DNA of 64,000 nucleotides from a virus, in the IMG/VR virus record IMGVR_UViG_3300008113_000010, positions 62,001 to 126,000 of that record, one strand, 5' to 3'. The notes under the pieces were generated by a model. The model was not told the DNA's origin, ran no database searches, and saw only the letters and a program-made list of their open reading frames with translations. Below are positions 8,486-18,086 of this stretch, one piece after another (the stretch's first letter is position 1; each line of letters starts with the position of its first letter). Made by a program: the position numbers and the translations under genes.

Positions 8486-11400
8486 TGTACAAGCGGACAA
8501 CAGTGGGAATATCCTTGTCGAGTTTGATTATAACAACATTATCGTAGTCGACCCAAACAAAACAATTGATGCTTTCGGAAAGATAAGAGAAAGATTAGTC
8601 GACCACGAAAATTTAGTTATGTATGCTAACTTGGAAGCCGAAGTGTTACCAAGAACAAAACTTGCTGTGGGGGCATCACCCGAAGATAGAGTAAGAATTG
8701 TTTCAATAGCGAAAATGAATTTTTTAAAACCGACAAAAGATTCATTCTTAGGAACAGGTTATTATGATGAGATTACTGGAGACAACACAACAAAGTTTAA
8801 AGGGGTCAATCAAATGTATACGGGAACTGTTGTTCCTAAAGATGGGACTAAGGCTTATATAGTCGATAGACCAAATGATTTATCTGATGTGTTGGATAAC
8901 GGTTTGTTGGGGATTACACAAATCACTATCGACACAAACATGTCCTTCATACCAAGTGTGAGAATTTCTTTGGAGGATATTCAAGGAAGAGCCTTATTTC
9001 AGTTGGGTAATAACTCACCCTATGCGGCTTTCTTTAACTTACCATATCCACCATTTTATCTAACACTCAAAGGTTTTTATGGTCAAGCAATAAGATATCA
9101 ATTGAATTTGGAAACCTTTAATGCCAGGTTCAACACGTTTAGTGGGAATTATCAAATTGATTTAGATTTCAAAGGATATAAGTTTAATATATTAAATGAG
9201 ATTGCGGTAGGACATCTTATTGCGACACCGCACATGTATTCTCAACAATTCAATGTAACAACAAACCCTGTTGGTCCACAATCTAATCTGAAATCACAGG
9301 AAACAAATGCTGCAACCCAAACTAAACTTCTTACCGCCACAGACGGAAGACAAAATGAGAATACTGTCCAAATAACTGCAGAGAGAGGGTATCAAAAAAT
9401 ACGAGAAGTTTATAGTGAATATAAATCCAAGGGTTTGATACCTCCTGACTTCCCTGAGTATTCATTCCCACAATTTGTAAACGCTCTTGAGTTATTTGAA
9501 CAAAACGTTGCTAGTCAGTTTAACCCTGTTGAAGTTGCGCCTTTGACTAACATTCGAAACTATAAAACTTCACTCAGAAACTATTTTGAAGGTGTAAGGG
9601 GAGGTCAAACGTCATGGTTCAATAGATACTTGAACCCTAACCCAGTTATTCTAAAAACAGGTGAGAGAGCGTATTTCTTCAAAGAAATTGATTTGAAAGC
9701 TAAGTTAGAGGCCGAATCACAGTTACAGAAAATTATTACAGAATATAATTTACAACTTTCAAAAAATCCAACTTTAGGGGATGACGGACCATCTAAAATT
9801 ACTAACCCGATTGTATATTCTACAATTAGTATCAAACCAGCACCTACAGAAAGTCAGATTAATTGGGAGGAAACAACAAAAATCCAAACGGGTATTTTGA
9901 AACCGAATCCTACGCAGATTAATCAATTGAAAGACCAGCTAAAAAACTTAACAACACCAATATATGAAACAAAAAATGTAAACGGTCAAACAACATTAGA
10001 AGATGTAAGACCTCCTTTTTTTGTTTTTGAGGGTAAAAACAGATTTGACAAAATAATTGCACTTCTTGAAACCCAAGCAAATAAAAAACTTTCAGAGTTT
10101 GAAGACTCAATTACGAAGAAACTCTTAGAAAAAATTGAGAGTGGAACAAACGGTATTGGCTTCAAACCAACAGTTAGAAATATTATCGCAGTTCTTATGG
10201 CATCAGCAGAGGCATTCATAAGACTTTTAGACGATGTTCACACTTCGGCTTGGGCTTTAAAATATGATGATGTCAGAAAAAAGGCGATTCTAGAAAATCC
10301 ATCGTCAGCACCTGGTTCAGATACCGTTGATGAAATTAAAATAACAAGACAAGCGATTGAAAGTTCAACAGGTTTAAAATACGCTGAAATACCTGTTTAC
10401 CCATGGCCACAGTTTTTTGTTGAAACACCGGAGGATAAAAAAGGTAGATTCCAACTCAAATATATTGCAGACCCGACTGTTGTTGAGTTAACGGGAGGTT
10501 GGGACTATTCTAAATGGCCAGAGGTGCAATTTGTGGAAGAATATATGAGAGGTCTCACCATGAAATTTAATCCCCCATTAGCGCCGCCACCTTTAGACAA
10601 CCAAATAGAAACAAATCTTATTAACATTAACGCAATTGAATTTCCAACAGTTGGGGTTGCATACACTAATAAAGAAGAGATTAAGTTCTTCTATGAAATC
10701 TATGAAAGACAATTGGTAACATCGAGATACTCTAATTACATTAGGGCTAATCAAAATCAAATAGATGAGTTAATTAAGTTAAATACAGAAACAGAAGTTA
10801 ACAATATTGTTAAAAGTTTAGGATTAAATTCTCCATACATAACAATGAAGTTGAAGAATTACGCAATTAACTCAAGTAATTATTTGTCATTTTTGGAGAA
10901 CATATCAAACCAAGGGACTGGAAGAGCATGGCAAGATTTTATTAGGGATTTTTATGTAACACCATACTTGAGAAATTTGACTGAAAATTCATTTGCAATT
11001 CTGAATTTAGATGAACAGGGTAAGCTACCTCAATCCACAGCACAGTCTTTAGCATTGGAAAGTTTGGTAACAAATTCAACGAACATACCAAATGTGACAG
11101 ATACTATCCCTTTCACGGACCCTCAGTGGAATATAAAAAATTTATCGAACGGAGATGGGTCAACTTTGGATGAAGTATATAACACCAACCGAGTTCTTAC
11201 AATTTTTGACGCTAGAAAAATAATATCAAATTTCAACAACATTTATAACGTCAATGAAAAAAGACCAGTTACAAATTTTTCATATCTAAAAAATGACAAC
11301 CCTAATTCAACAGTTACTGATTTGGCTGACAATGATGTTAGTTTGAGTTCTTTTTATCAAACGAGAACCCCGATTGACTTCATGGCGACCGAGGGTTACT

Positions 11401-14400
11401 ATATTCACACCCCACCAACTTTTTCTGAAGATGTCCCGTTAGAAAACGAGTTTCCGAGATTGACAACTACGTCAATGTTGAACACACCATATTTTGTTAA
11501 TGCAATACAGAATGGGGTTCAGAACCAAAGAGCGAGCTTAGCGTATCCATACGTTCAAGCAGGTTATCTTTTTATAAATTCTTTACCTTTAGCTTCCTTG
11601 AGAGAAAAATATAAAACACAAGCCAATGGTGCCCAAACTGATTTAGATTATATTGCATCATGTTTCAAAAAATTTGGTGCAATTCACAAACTACCCTATG
11701 CTTGGATTTTGAAATTTGGTTCGATATGGCATAGATACAAAGTCTACAAGCAATCGAATACAGATATATTACAAACAGCGTGGACAAATTTTAATCAAGT
11801 TCAAAACTTTTCGCCAATACAGAACTCTCCAAGTCAAACTTATTCATTCAAATATGGAACTGCTGATAGAGAAATTGCTTTGGAAAAAACAGATACAACT
11901 AATGTGAATCTACAGGTTGGATTTTACCCTAAAGTGATAAATGATTTTTATAAGTTTTGTATAGGTTATGATGTATATAAAGACTATACAAATGCCGAAA
12001 TTCAGAACACCATTAAAGGTGGTATGAAAGTCTACAACTACGTTCAATCGAATATACAAACCCAACAGGAAGATAAAGTTCTGAGACTTACAACTTGGTC
12101 CGTTCTAATCCCTGGTGGGATTTCATCTACTGAGGAAAATTGTGGAACTGATAGTGTGACGAAACAAACAATTTATTTTGTTGTTCCATCCTTCGGTTCT
12201 TCCGTTAACCAAACATCAGACGAGTGTATTGTAAATACAAATAATCAATCAAGTACAGTTGTTAATTTAAATAATAATAGTGCGGTTTACAACGGTTCTG
12301 TAAGAACAATGTGGTCGGCTCCTAACTATGGGTATTTTGACGGTTCAGCGGTTGTCAAACCAACTCCAGAACAATACGTTAATAGAATTTTACCTAACAC
12401 TGACGAACAATCACCATTCATATTATTAGATTCTAATGAGTATTCGAACATTGAAGAGATTTTTTCGGTTTTCGATAAAAAAATATTAGATAGTTTTGAA
12501 CAAGAGTTTTTAAACTTCTGTAAGCCAATTACTGATGCAGATACAGCACCAACAAATCTTGGTATTGGTGAAACCTCAGTATCAGGTGATATTAATTTTA
12601 GAAACTTCCAATCCTTATTCAAAAGTTTGATTACCGTGATTCCACAACTTCCGGCAACAAATGAAACAGAGTATTTCAACGAAGTTATAAATTTACAATA
12701 TTCAAATTCTCAGAACACACTCAGAGCCTTCATGGAATATGATGTTCTTTTTAAATATGGAAATCCTTCAAATTACAAGAGAAGAACTTTGGATTCCTAC
12801 CTTTCACATGGTGGACAACCTGAGGTTACTGACCCTATACAATTTCAACCATATGTTCAAGGTTCTTTACCGAGTATAGGCGGGTCAACAACATTGACTC
12901 TTTCAAAGACACAAAATGTTGATGCTTGGTTAGCTTTGGAACTTGAAGTTGGATTCTCATCCATACCGAGTGTTGAGTATTCTTCGAATGGTTCTTACAT
13001 AACTGATTTCTTCATAGATAACAACATCGAATTTACCTTACCCAACGTTACAATACTGAGTCCTATAATAAAGATGTATGCAACTTATAAGTTGAGTAAT
13101 CCAAATTCTACCGTCGCTCAGTTCAAGAACGCTCTACAGGATTTACTAAATTCTGAGGAATTATTACAAAGTAATTTCTTGAATGACCTATTGGCTAAGC
13201 TTAACAAGGCATTACCAAATCAAAGTCAAATACCTCAAGGAACGATAAATAGTGTTTTTACGGGACAACAAAGTAAAGTCGAGAACTGGGAAGTGTTCAA
13301 AGCCTTAAATGATAAATGGATTGCTGGTGGTGATTACAAAACAAAAACTCTATTCGAAGACATTTTATTCTTGGATAGGGCTTCAAGAAACATTGGACAG
13401 ACCGTTCTCTTAGATATCTTCGAGTTGAAAAATATGATTGGAAGAAACTCTCTGAATAATGCCATGAGTATCTTCACTTTGATAAGTGGTATTCTAATTA
13501 AGAATAACTTTACAGTAATGAACCTTCCGGCTTATGTAAACTTCTATAATATTCAAGATGTGGACGGAACAACAATACCTCAACCTGAGGGTTCTTTGGA
13601 ATTTGCAAATAACATGTGGGGAACTTTCTTGAATGTTGATTATAGAAATTCATCACCTAAAATGGTTTGCACATATGTTGGAAAACCATCACAATATTTG
13701 GATTTACCAAAAGGAAATTTCAGATTTCGTGATGATGGATTTGAAATGAGAAGGGCGTCTGAAAATCCTTTGATTGAGAATCAGGAGGGAAAAAAAGACT
13801 GGGCGACATCAAATAAGTGCGTTGGTTTTAATGTCGATATCGGAAATAGAAATCAAAACATATTCTATTCATTCCAAGTCGAGCAAGCGTCAGGAGTGGC
13901 AACCTCGGAATCAATTAACACTCAATTGAATATTGTAAACCAATCCACAGGTAGAAATGTCGCAACACAAAACGTGTCACTCTATAATCTTTATAAACAA
14001 AGAAGTTATAAATGTTCTGTGGTTTGTTTAGGAAATGCTATTATTCAACCAACAATGTATTTCAATTTGAGACATGTCCCAATGTTTAACGGACCTTATC
14101 TGATTGATAGTATCAACCACTCTATACAGCCTGGAAATTTCCAAACAACCTTTACTGGTATCAGACAAGGAATTTATGATTTACCTGCAATTGATTCTTT
14201 CCTACAAAGTATTAATCAAAACTTATTAACAAGATTGGAGGCAATTTTGAAAATTAAGAAAGACGTTCCTAAACCTATTGCTAATACACAACAACAGAAA
14301 ACAGACGAAGTAGTTCAGGTTTCAAATAATACATTGGATGCTCAAAATAGTTGCACATCAAAAGTTGACGTGATAACATATCAAGGATATGAGGTTCAAT

Positions 14401-16163
14401 CTGGAACCGTAACAGAACTCACACCTCAGAAGTTCAAGGAGGCATTGGAAAGAGAAATTCCTGGTTCAGACAACACATTATTGAGATTCTACATATATGC
14501 GATTTCATATGTGAATAGTTTTGTCAAAAGCTCGAACACAGATGCGGGAAAGTTTGTTGGATATAATCACAACTTTTCATTATTATCACTCGATAAAAAT
14601 TTCCAACCAATTCAAACAACAAATTTATATTTCAATAAAAAATATTGTTGTGTTAACGTGACATCCTCAGGTTCGTCAAATTCATTACCAATTGCTGCAT
14701 TCAATAGTCTCAAGGAATATATTGGTTTTATGAGGTCTAGATTGGAAAACAATTTGGAAAGAATTAGACAATTGAAATTAACAAAATATTACGTGTGTTA
14801 TTGGCCGAAAGAGAGTGTTGCTGAGAACTACTACGAGTTGAATGCCGAGTCAGAATTTTCAACGGTGATTGGAACAATGCAAGAAGCCTATGTTTCTGCG
14901 GTTCAACTTGGAATAATACCAAAAGAATTAGCAGAAAAGAATGATAAGGAAGCAAAAGAGATTCAAAAAGATACAACAGTCCCTACACCTCCACCACCTA
15001 ATCCTGGACAAACATGCCCACCTCCAATCATAACAACATTTGCGCCAACGATTGGTAACTCAGGAACAATAGTTCAAATCAAAGGTAACTGCTTGGATTC
15101 AACAATAGCCGTATTCATAAACGGTGTTCAAGTTGAACCGAGAAATATAACCATAGTCAATCCTCAAACTATTAGAGTAGTTGTCCCCGAAGTGGGAACT
15201 ACAGTATCAACAGGAAACATTAAAGTCGATACTTTCTATGGAACATTTACAACAGTTTCTACTTTCAATTTTGACCCATCAATTTCACCATCAGCGGCTT
15301 CATCTCCAGGTTCATATGTAAACAACGCAAGTAATGTTACTGCGGCTGCATCAGGTGTTATTACTAATCCACAACAGACTGGACCAAATCCTCTTGAGAT
15401 TATAACTCAAACCAAAAACACAATTGGTGGTGATGAGTTGTTAGTTGTTAAAATATCTCCTAATAGTGGAACGTGGGAGATGGATGACCAACCCGTAATG
15501 TCCTACACATTATATACAATAAAGAAGGGTCCAAATAATTCAATCACAAGAACTGTTGAAAGTAGACAAAACACTAGACTTGTTGGTTTCGTTTCTCAAG
15601 ATAAACAAACATTCACCTGTTCGAGAGCGGCATTAATAAGTGCTGAGTTTCAGGGTGAACTTGAGGACTATGAGGGCGACGAAATAGAAATAACAACACA
15701 AATTAAGATATTAGCTAATAATACGTCAACACAGGAAACAGTCCGACAAAATTACAATTTTTTAATTTATGTTCCACCTGCAACCCCATCGACCCAAACA
15801 CCGCCAGGCTCATTAGTTATAGTGAGTAATACTAACAGTGGTGAACTACCTAATTTTTCGGGACCCGACATCTACAATATTAAAAAACCTACGGGAGGTT
15901 ATGTTACTTTACAATTCAGTTGTCCGAACTTGATTCAGAAAGGTGAATTTGAGTTAGTTTTAATACCTGAGATAGAAATTCAGTCCATTGTAATAACAAA
16001 TAATCCTGGCACAAAATATACTAATTTGGTTGAGACAAGTGCAAAAGGTAGATTCCAAGCTTCCGTAAGATATAAATCGAGCAGTTATACACACATCTTC
16101 CCGAACACATCAGACCCTGTTCCTATAAATGCCGGAGCAACAAGTCCTCCTTTCACTTTATAA
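8475..16163 (+). CDS. Giant baseplate hub-type protein with an IPT/TIG domain
   Basis: A 2562-residue protein, the largest in the window. The N-terminal 260 residues hold repeated beta motifs (ITIDTNMSFIPSVRISLEDI, LTLKGFYGQAIRYQLNLETF) like those around tail hub domains. Residues about 1835-1920 (VVCLGNAIIQPTMYFNLRHV, FNGPYLIDSINHSIQPGNF, then a Gly-Ile-Arg-Gln turn) resemble the last domain of gp27/gpD-type hub proteins, where a Gly-x-Tyr-x-Ile strand and a Ser-x-x-His turn recur. A Pro/Gln linker then leads to an immunoglobulin-like IPT/TIG domain (about 2180-2266: FAPTIGNSGTIVQIKGNCL), often found in adhesins. The rest is unassigned beta-rich sequence. The gene overlaps the gp53-like gene by 11 bases. 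A hub or tail-tip role fits the context; size and the TIG module are unlike T4. Confidence 0.5.
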   Translation: MAGNVQADNSGNILVEFDYNNIIVVDPNKTIDAFGKIRERLVDHENLVMYANLEAEVLPRTKLAVGASPEDRVRIVSIAKMNFLKPTKDSFLGTGYYDEITGDNTTKFKGVNQMYTGTVVPKDGTKAYIVDRPNDLSDVLDNGLLGITQITIDTNMSFIPSVRISLEDIQGRALFQLGNNSPYAAFFNLPYPPFYLTLKGFYGQAIRYQLNLETFNARFNTFSGNYQIDLDFKGYKFNILNEIAVGHLIATPHMYSQQFNVTTNPVGPQSNLKSQETNAATQTKLLTATDGRQNENTVQITAERGYQKIREVYSEYKSKGLIPPDFPEYSFPQFVNALELFEQNVASQFNPVEVAPLTNIRNYKTSLRNYFEGVRGGQTSWFNRYLNPNPVILKTGERAYFFKEIDLKAKLEAESQLQKIITEYNLQLSKNPTLGDDGPSKITNPIVYSTISIKPAPTESQINWEETTKIQTGILKPNPTQINQLKDQLKNLTTPIYETKNVNGQTTLEDVRPPFFVFEGKNRFDKIIALLETQANKKLSEFEDSITKKLLEKIESGTNGIGFKPTVRNIIAVLMASAEAFIRLLDDVHTSAWALKYDDVRKKAILENPSSAPGSDTVDEIKITRQAIESSTGLKYAEIPVYPWPQFFVETPEDKKGRFQLKYIADPTVVELTGGWDYSKWPEVQFVEEYMRGLTMKFNPPLAPPPLDNQIETNLININAIEFPTVGVAYTNKEEIKFFYEIYERQLVTSRYSNYIRANQNQIDELIKLNTETEVNNIVKSLGLNSPYITMKLKNYAINSSNYLSFLENISNQGTGRAWQDFIRDFYVTPYLRNLTENSFAILNLDEQGKLPQSTAQSLALESLVTNSTNIPNVTDTIPFTDPQWNIKNLSNGDGSTLDEVYNTNRVLTIFDARKIISNFNNIYNVNEKRPVTNFSYLKNDNPNSTVTDLADNDVSLSSFYQTRTPIDFMATEGYYIHTPPTFSEDVPLENEFPRLTTTSMLNTPYFVNAIQNGVQNQRASLAYPYVQAGYLFINSLPLASLREKYKTQANGAQTDLDYIASCFKKFGAIHKLPYAWILKFGSIWHRYKVYKQSNTDILQTAWTNFNQVQNFSPIQNSPSQTYSFKYGTADREIALEKTDTTNVNLQVGFYPKVINDFYKFCIGYDVYKDYTNAEIQNTIKGGMKVYNYVQSNIQTQQEDKVLRLTTWSVLIPGGISSTEENCGTDSVTKQTIYFVVPSFGSSVNQTSDECIVNTNNQSSTVVNLNNNSAVYNGSVRTMWSAPNYGYFDGSAVVKPTPEQYVNRILPNTDEQSPFILLDSNEYSNIEEIFSVFDKKILDSFEQEFLNFCKPITDADTAPTNLGIGETSVSGDINFRNFQSLFKSLITVIPQLPATNETEYFNEVINLQYSNSQNTLRAFMEYDVLFKYGNPSNYKRRTLDSYLSHGGQPEVTDPIQFQPYVQGSLPSIGGSTTLTLSKTQNVDAWLALELEVGFSSIPSVEYSSNGSYITDFFIDNNIEFTLPNVTILSPIIKMYATYKLSNPNSTVAQFKNALQDLLNSEELLQSNFLNDLLAKLNKALPNQSQIPQGTINSVFTGQQSKVENWEVFKALNDKWIAGGDYKTKTLFEDILFLDRASRNIGQTVLLDIFELKNMIGRNSLNNAMSIFTLISGILIKNNFTVMNLPAYVNFYNIQDVDGTTIPQPEGSLEFANNMWGTFLNVDYRNSSPKMVCTYVGKPSQYLDLPKGNFRFRDDGFEMRRASENPLIENQEGKKDWATSNKCVGFNVDIGNRNQNIFYSFQVEQASGVATSESINTQLNIVNQSTGRNVATQNVSLYNLYKQRSYKCSVVCLGNAIIQPTMYFNLRHVPMFNGPYLIDSINHSIQPGNFQTTFTGIRQGIYDLPAIDSFLQSINQNLLTRLEAILKIKKDVPKPIANTQQQKTDEVVQVSNNTLDAQNSCTSKVDVITYQGYEVQSGTVTELTPQKFKEALEREIPGSDNTLLRFYIYAISYVNSFVKSSNTDAGKFVGYNHNFSLLSLDKNFQPIQTTNLYFNKKYCCVNVTSSGSSNSLPIAAFNSLKEYIGFMRSRLENNLERIRQLKLTKYYVCYWPKESVAENYYELNAESEFSTVIGTMQEAYVSAVQLGIIPKELAEKNDKEAKEIQKDTTVPTPPPPNPGQTCPPPIITTFAPTIGNSGTIVQIKGNCLDSTIAVFINGVQVEPRNITIVNPQTIRVVVPEVGTTVSTGNIKVDTFYGTFTTVSTFNFDPSISPSAASSPGSYVNNASNVTAAASGVITNPQQTGPNPLEIITQTKNTIGGDELLVVKISPNSGTWEMDDQPVMSYTLYTIKKGPNNSITRTVESRQNTRLVGFVSQDKQTFTCSRAALISAEFQGELEDYEGDEIEITTQIKILANNTSTQETVRQNYNFLIYVPPATPSTQTPPGSLVIVSNTNSGELPNFSGPDIYNIKKPTGGYVTLQFSCPNLIQKGEFELVLIPEIEIQSIVITNNPGTKYTNLVETSAKGRFQASVRYKSSSYTHIFPNTSDPVPINAGATSPPFTL

Positions 16164-16173
16164 CATAACAATA

Positions 16174-16181
16174 TATTTATA
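16174..16181 (+). promoter_or_regulatory. Candidate late promoter box TATTTATA
   Basis: Exact TATTTATA, 12 bases before the ATG at 16194, in the 30-base gap after the giant hub gene. Confidence 0.5.
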
Positions 16182-16193
16182 ATAAAGAATTTT

Positions 16194-16418
16194 ATGAGTT
16201 TAAAATCAACATTGGACAATTATTTAGGAAAATCGGTTAAATTTTCTGAAGAAGATTTGGGTGATGGAACTAAACAAGTTTGCGACTTAGAAACAGGAGA
16301 CTGTTACGTAGTTAGAGAAAGAGATGGTCTAATCGAAAGAGCCGGACACATGCAAACTGCAAACAGAAAAGTAAGGGTTGAAACTTCAAGAGGTATAAAG
16401 CAATTACTAAATGGTTAA
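16194..16418 (+). CDS. Small conserved-looking protein of unknown function
   Basis: A 74-residue protein that I do not recognise. It is soluble and mixed in charge, with two cysteines in LETGDCYVVRERDG and a basic C-terminal helix (RGIKQLLNG). No signal peptide or membrane segment is visible. It has its own TATTTATA box 12 bases upstream and overlaps the next gene by 8 bases, so the two are probably co-expressed late. A small structural or regulatory role is possible, but nothing in the sequence decides it. Confidence 0.6.
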   Translation: MSLKSTLDNYLGKSVKFSEEDLGDGTKQVCDLETGDCYVVRERDGLIERAGHMQTANRKVRVETSRGIKQLLNG

Positions 16419-17094
16419 AACTATGAGTTTAGATAGAAAAATTATTAGCGAGATTGAACGCTACAGACAAATTAACAAATACATTGTAGAACAAGCAGAA
16501 CTACCATTACCTGAAGACCCAGGTGCAATTCCTCCTCCGCCAGCAGCACCCGAAGCCGGAGCGGTTCCCCCACCACCAGCTGGTGAGGAACCAGCTACAG
16601 ACACAGCACCTCAACCTATTGATGTAGAGAATGACCCTGACGTAGAGAAAATTGACGATGAGGGAAAATCAGAAGAGGGTGAAGGTGATGGAACTGAAGA
16701 GGTAGAAGTTACTGATTTAGTGGATAGTCAAAAAAACATCGAAAAGAAACAAGATGAGTATTTTAATAATTTATTTGGTCAATTAAATAACCTCGAATCC
16801 AAGCTCAAGGAAATGGATGGACTTATGTCTAAACTTAACTCTTTGGAGATGAAGATTGAAAAGTATAGAGAGAAAACTCCACAAGAAAAGTTAGAACTAA
16901 GAACATATGATTCATATCCATTCAATCAAAAACTTACAGACTTTTTTGAGGATAAAAAAGAAGAGATGGAAAAAACAGGTAAACATGATTATGTGTTAAC
17001 AACGGATGATGTTAAAAACATCAACGTGAATGATATCAAAAACTCATTCCAACCTGGTGATGTAGATAGTTACGAAAACGAATTTAACAGATAA
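16411..17094 (+). CDS. Acidic coiled-coil protein with a Pro/Ala-rich segment, function unknown
   Basis: A 227-residue protein in four parts. There is a short N-terminal helix (KIISEIERYRQINKYIVEQA), then a disordered Pro/Ala-rich stretch (about 28-70) and a very acidic stretch (about 70-105). A coiled coil follows (about 110-160: heptads in LFGQLNNLESKLKEMDGLMS), and then a C-terminal part with DDVKNINVNDI. The composition suggests an extended scaffold-like or virion-associated protein, but I recognise no family. The start is ATG 16411, overlapping the previous stop; an in-frame ATG at 16423 (MSLDRK) is nearly as good and would remove the overlap. A strong terminator follows the stop codon. 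Confidence 0.6.
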   Translation: MVKTMSLDRKIISEIERYRQINKYIVEQAELPLPEDPGAIPPPPAAPEAGAVPPPPAGEEPATDTAPQPIDVENDPDVEKIDDEGKSEEGEGDGTEEVEVTDLVDSQKNIEKKQDEYFNNLFGQLNNLESKLKEMDGLMSKLNSLEMKIEKYREKTPQEKLELRTYDSYPFNQKLTDFFEDKKEEMEKTGKHDYVLTTDDVKNINVNDIKNSFQPGDVDSYENEFNR

Positions 17095-17097
17095 AAT

Positions 17098-17121
17098 AAA
17101 GGGACTGAAAGGTCCCTTTTT
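17098..17121 (+). terminator. Rho-independent terminator before the replication module
   Basis: An 8-bp perfect stem (AAAGGGAC at 17098-17105 with GTCCCTTT at 17112-17119) with a 6-base loop runs into further T residues. It separates the late baseplate region from the promoter of the SSB gene. Confidence 0.85.
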
Positions 17122-17124
17122 AAT

Positions 17125-17153
17125 TTGACATATAGGGATTTCCCAATTATAAT
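17125..17153 (+). promoter_or_regulatory. Perfect-consensus sigma70-type promoter for the SSB gene
   Basis: TTGACA (17125-17130), a 17-base spacer and TATAAT (17148-17153) reproduce the enterobacterial vegetative consensus exactly. It lies just after a terminator and 25 bases before the ATG at 17179, predicting a short A-rich leader. It probably drives early or middle expression of the replication genes. Confidence 0.75.
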
Positions 17154-17178
17154 TAATAAACAATAAAAACAATTCAAA

Positions 17179-18036
17179 ATGACAAATGTATTAGATGCCG
17201 TATTGGCGCAGTATGAAAAAAATCAAATCGGGGGCGGGGCCCAATCCAAAATGTCGCAAGACGAAAGAATGAAAAAGTATTTCGCTTTAATCCTTGGTGA
17301 TAAAGAGAAATCAGGTCAGAGAAGAATTAGAATTCTCCCTACACAAGATGGTTCCTCACCATTCAAAGAGGCTTGGTATCACGAAATCCAAGTAGGAGGT
17401 CAATGGCAAAAGTTCTATGACCCAGGAAAAAACGACAATGAGCGTTCTCCACTTAACGAAGTTTATGAAGAATTGATGAGCACAGGTAAGGAATCTGACA
17501 AGGAACTTGCTAAGCAATACAAATCTCGTAAGTTTTACATCGTAAAAGTTATCGACAGAGATAACGAAGCTGATGGACCAAAGTTTTGGAGATTCAAACA
17601 CAACTACAAGAACGAAGGTATCTTAGATAAAATCATTCCAATTTGGAGAAACAAAGGTGATGTTACTGACCCTGAGAATGGTCGTGACCTTATCATCGAA
17701 CTTGCTAAATCCAAAACACCTAAGGGTAAAGAATACACAACCGTATCTGCGATTATGTATGATGACCCGGCTCCTGTTCATACAGACAAGGACCAAGCTA
17801 AAGAGTGGATTAACGATGAGTTAAGTTGGACTGATGTATACAGTAAGAAACCTGTTGAGTACCTTGAGGCAATCGCAAGAGGTGAAACTCCAAAGTGGGA
17901 TACTGAAAAAGGTGGATATGTTTATGGTGACAGCACAGTTTCTGAGGAAACACTCGGTGGTTCATCAAAACCAACTACCAAAAAGGTTCAAGACCCACAA
18001 GCAGATTCTGAAGTAGACGAAGATTTACCATTCTAA
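17179..18036 (+). CDS. Single-stranded DNA-binding protein, gp32-like, lacking the zinc cysteines
   Basis: A 285-residue protein (T4 gp32 is 301). Residues about 48-80 (RRIRILPTQDGSSPFKEAWY, then a Gly-Gly-x-Trp-x-x-Phe-Tyr turn) line up with the OB-fold start of gp32 (IRFLPSKN..PF...GKWY). The C-terminus is an acidic tail ending DEDLPF, the classic protein-interaction tip of SSBs. T4 gp32 has a zinc site (one His, three Cys, including Cys-Pro-Val-Cys) right after this segment. Here the matching stretch is S90-P91-L92-N93 and the whole protein contains no cysteine. It coats ssDNA for replication and recombination with UvsX, the helicase and the exonuclease that follow. It has its own consensus promoter upstream and a terminator downstream, which would allow the high expression such a protein needs. 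Confidence 0.75.
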   Translation: MTNVLDAVLAQYEKNQIGGGAQSKMSQDERMKKYFALILGDKEKSGQRRIRILPTQDGSSPFKEAWYHEIQVGGQWQKFYDPGKNDNERSPLNEVYEELMSTGKESDKELAKQYKSRKFYIVKVIDRDNEADGPKFWRFKHNYKNEGILDKIIPIWRNKGDVTDPENGRDLIIELAKSKTPKGKEYTTVSAIMYDDPAPVHTDKDQAKEWINDELSWTDVYSKKPVEYLEAIARGETPKWDTEKGGYVYGDSTVSEETLGGSSKPTTKKVQDPQADSEVDEDLPF

Positions 18037-18045
18037 TTTTATAAC

Positions 18046-18075
18046 AAGGGCGGTGTTGAGCCGCCCTTATTTTTA
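18046..18075 (+). terminator. Rho-independent terminator after the SSB gene
   Basis: An 8-bp GC-rich stem (AAGGGCGG at 18046-18053 with CCGCCCTT at 18061-18068), a 7-base loop, then ATTTTTA. It may cap a separate SSB transcript or attenuate read-through into uvsX, which begins 11 bases later. Confidence 0.85.
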
Positions 18076-18086
18076 TGTAACACAAT

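Noticed and set aside
12326-12679. Antisense open frame of 117 residues inside the giant hub gene
   Set aside because: It has no motif, promoter or neighbour on that strand, and is inside a much longer coherent frame.
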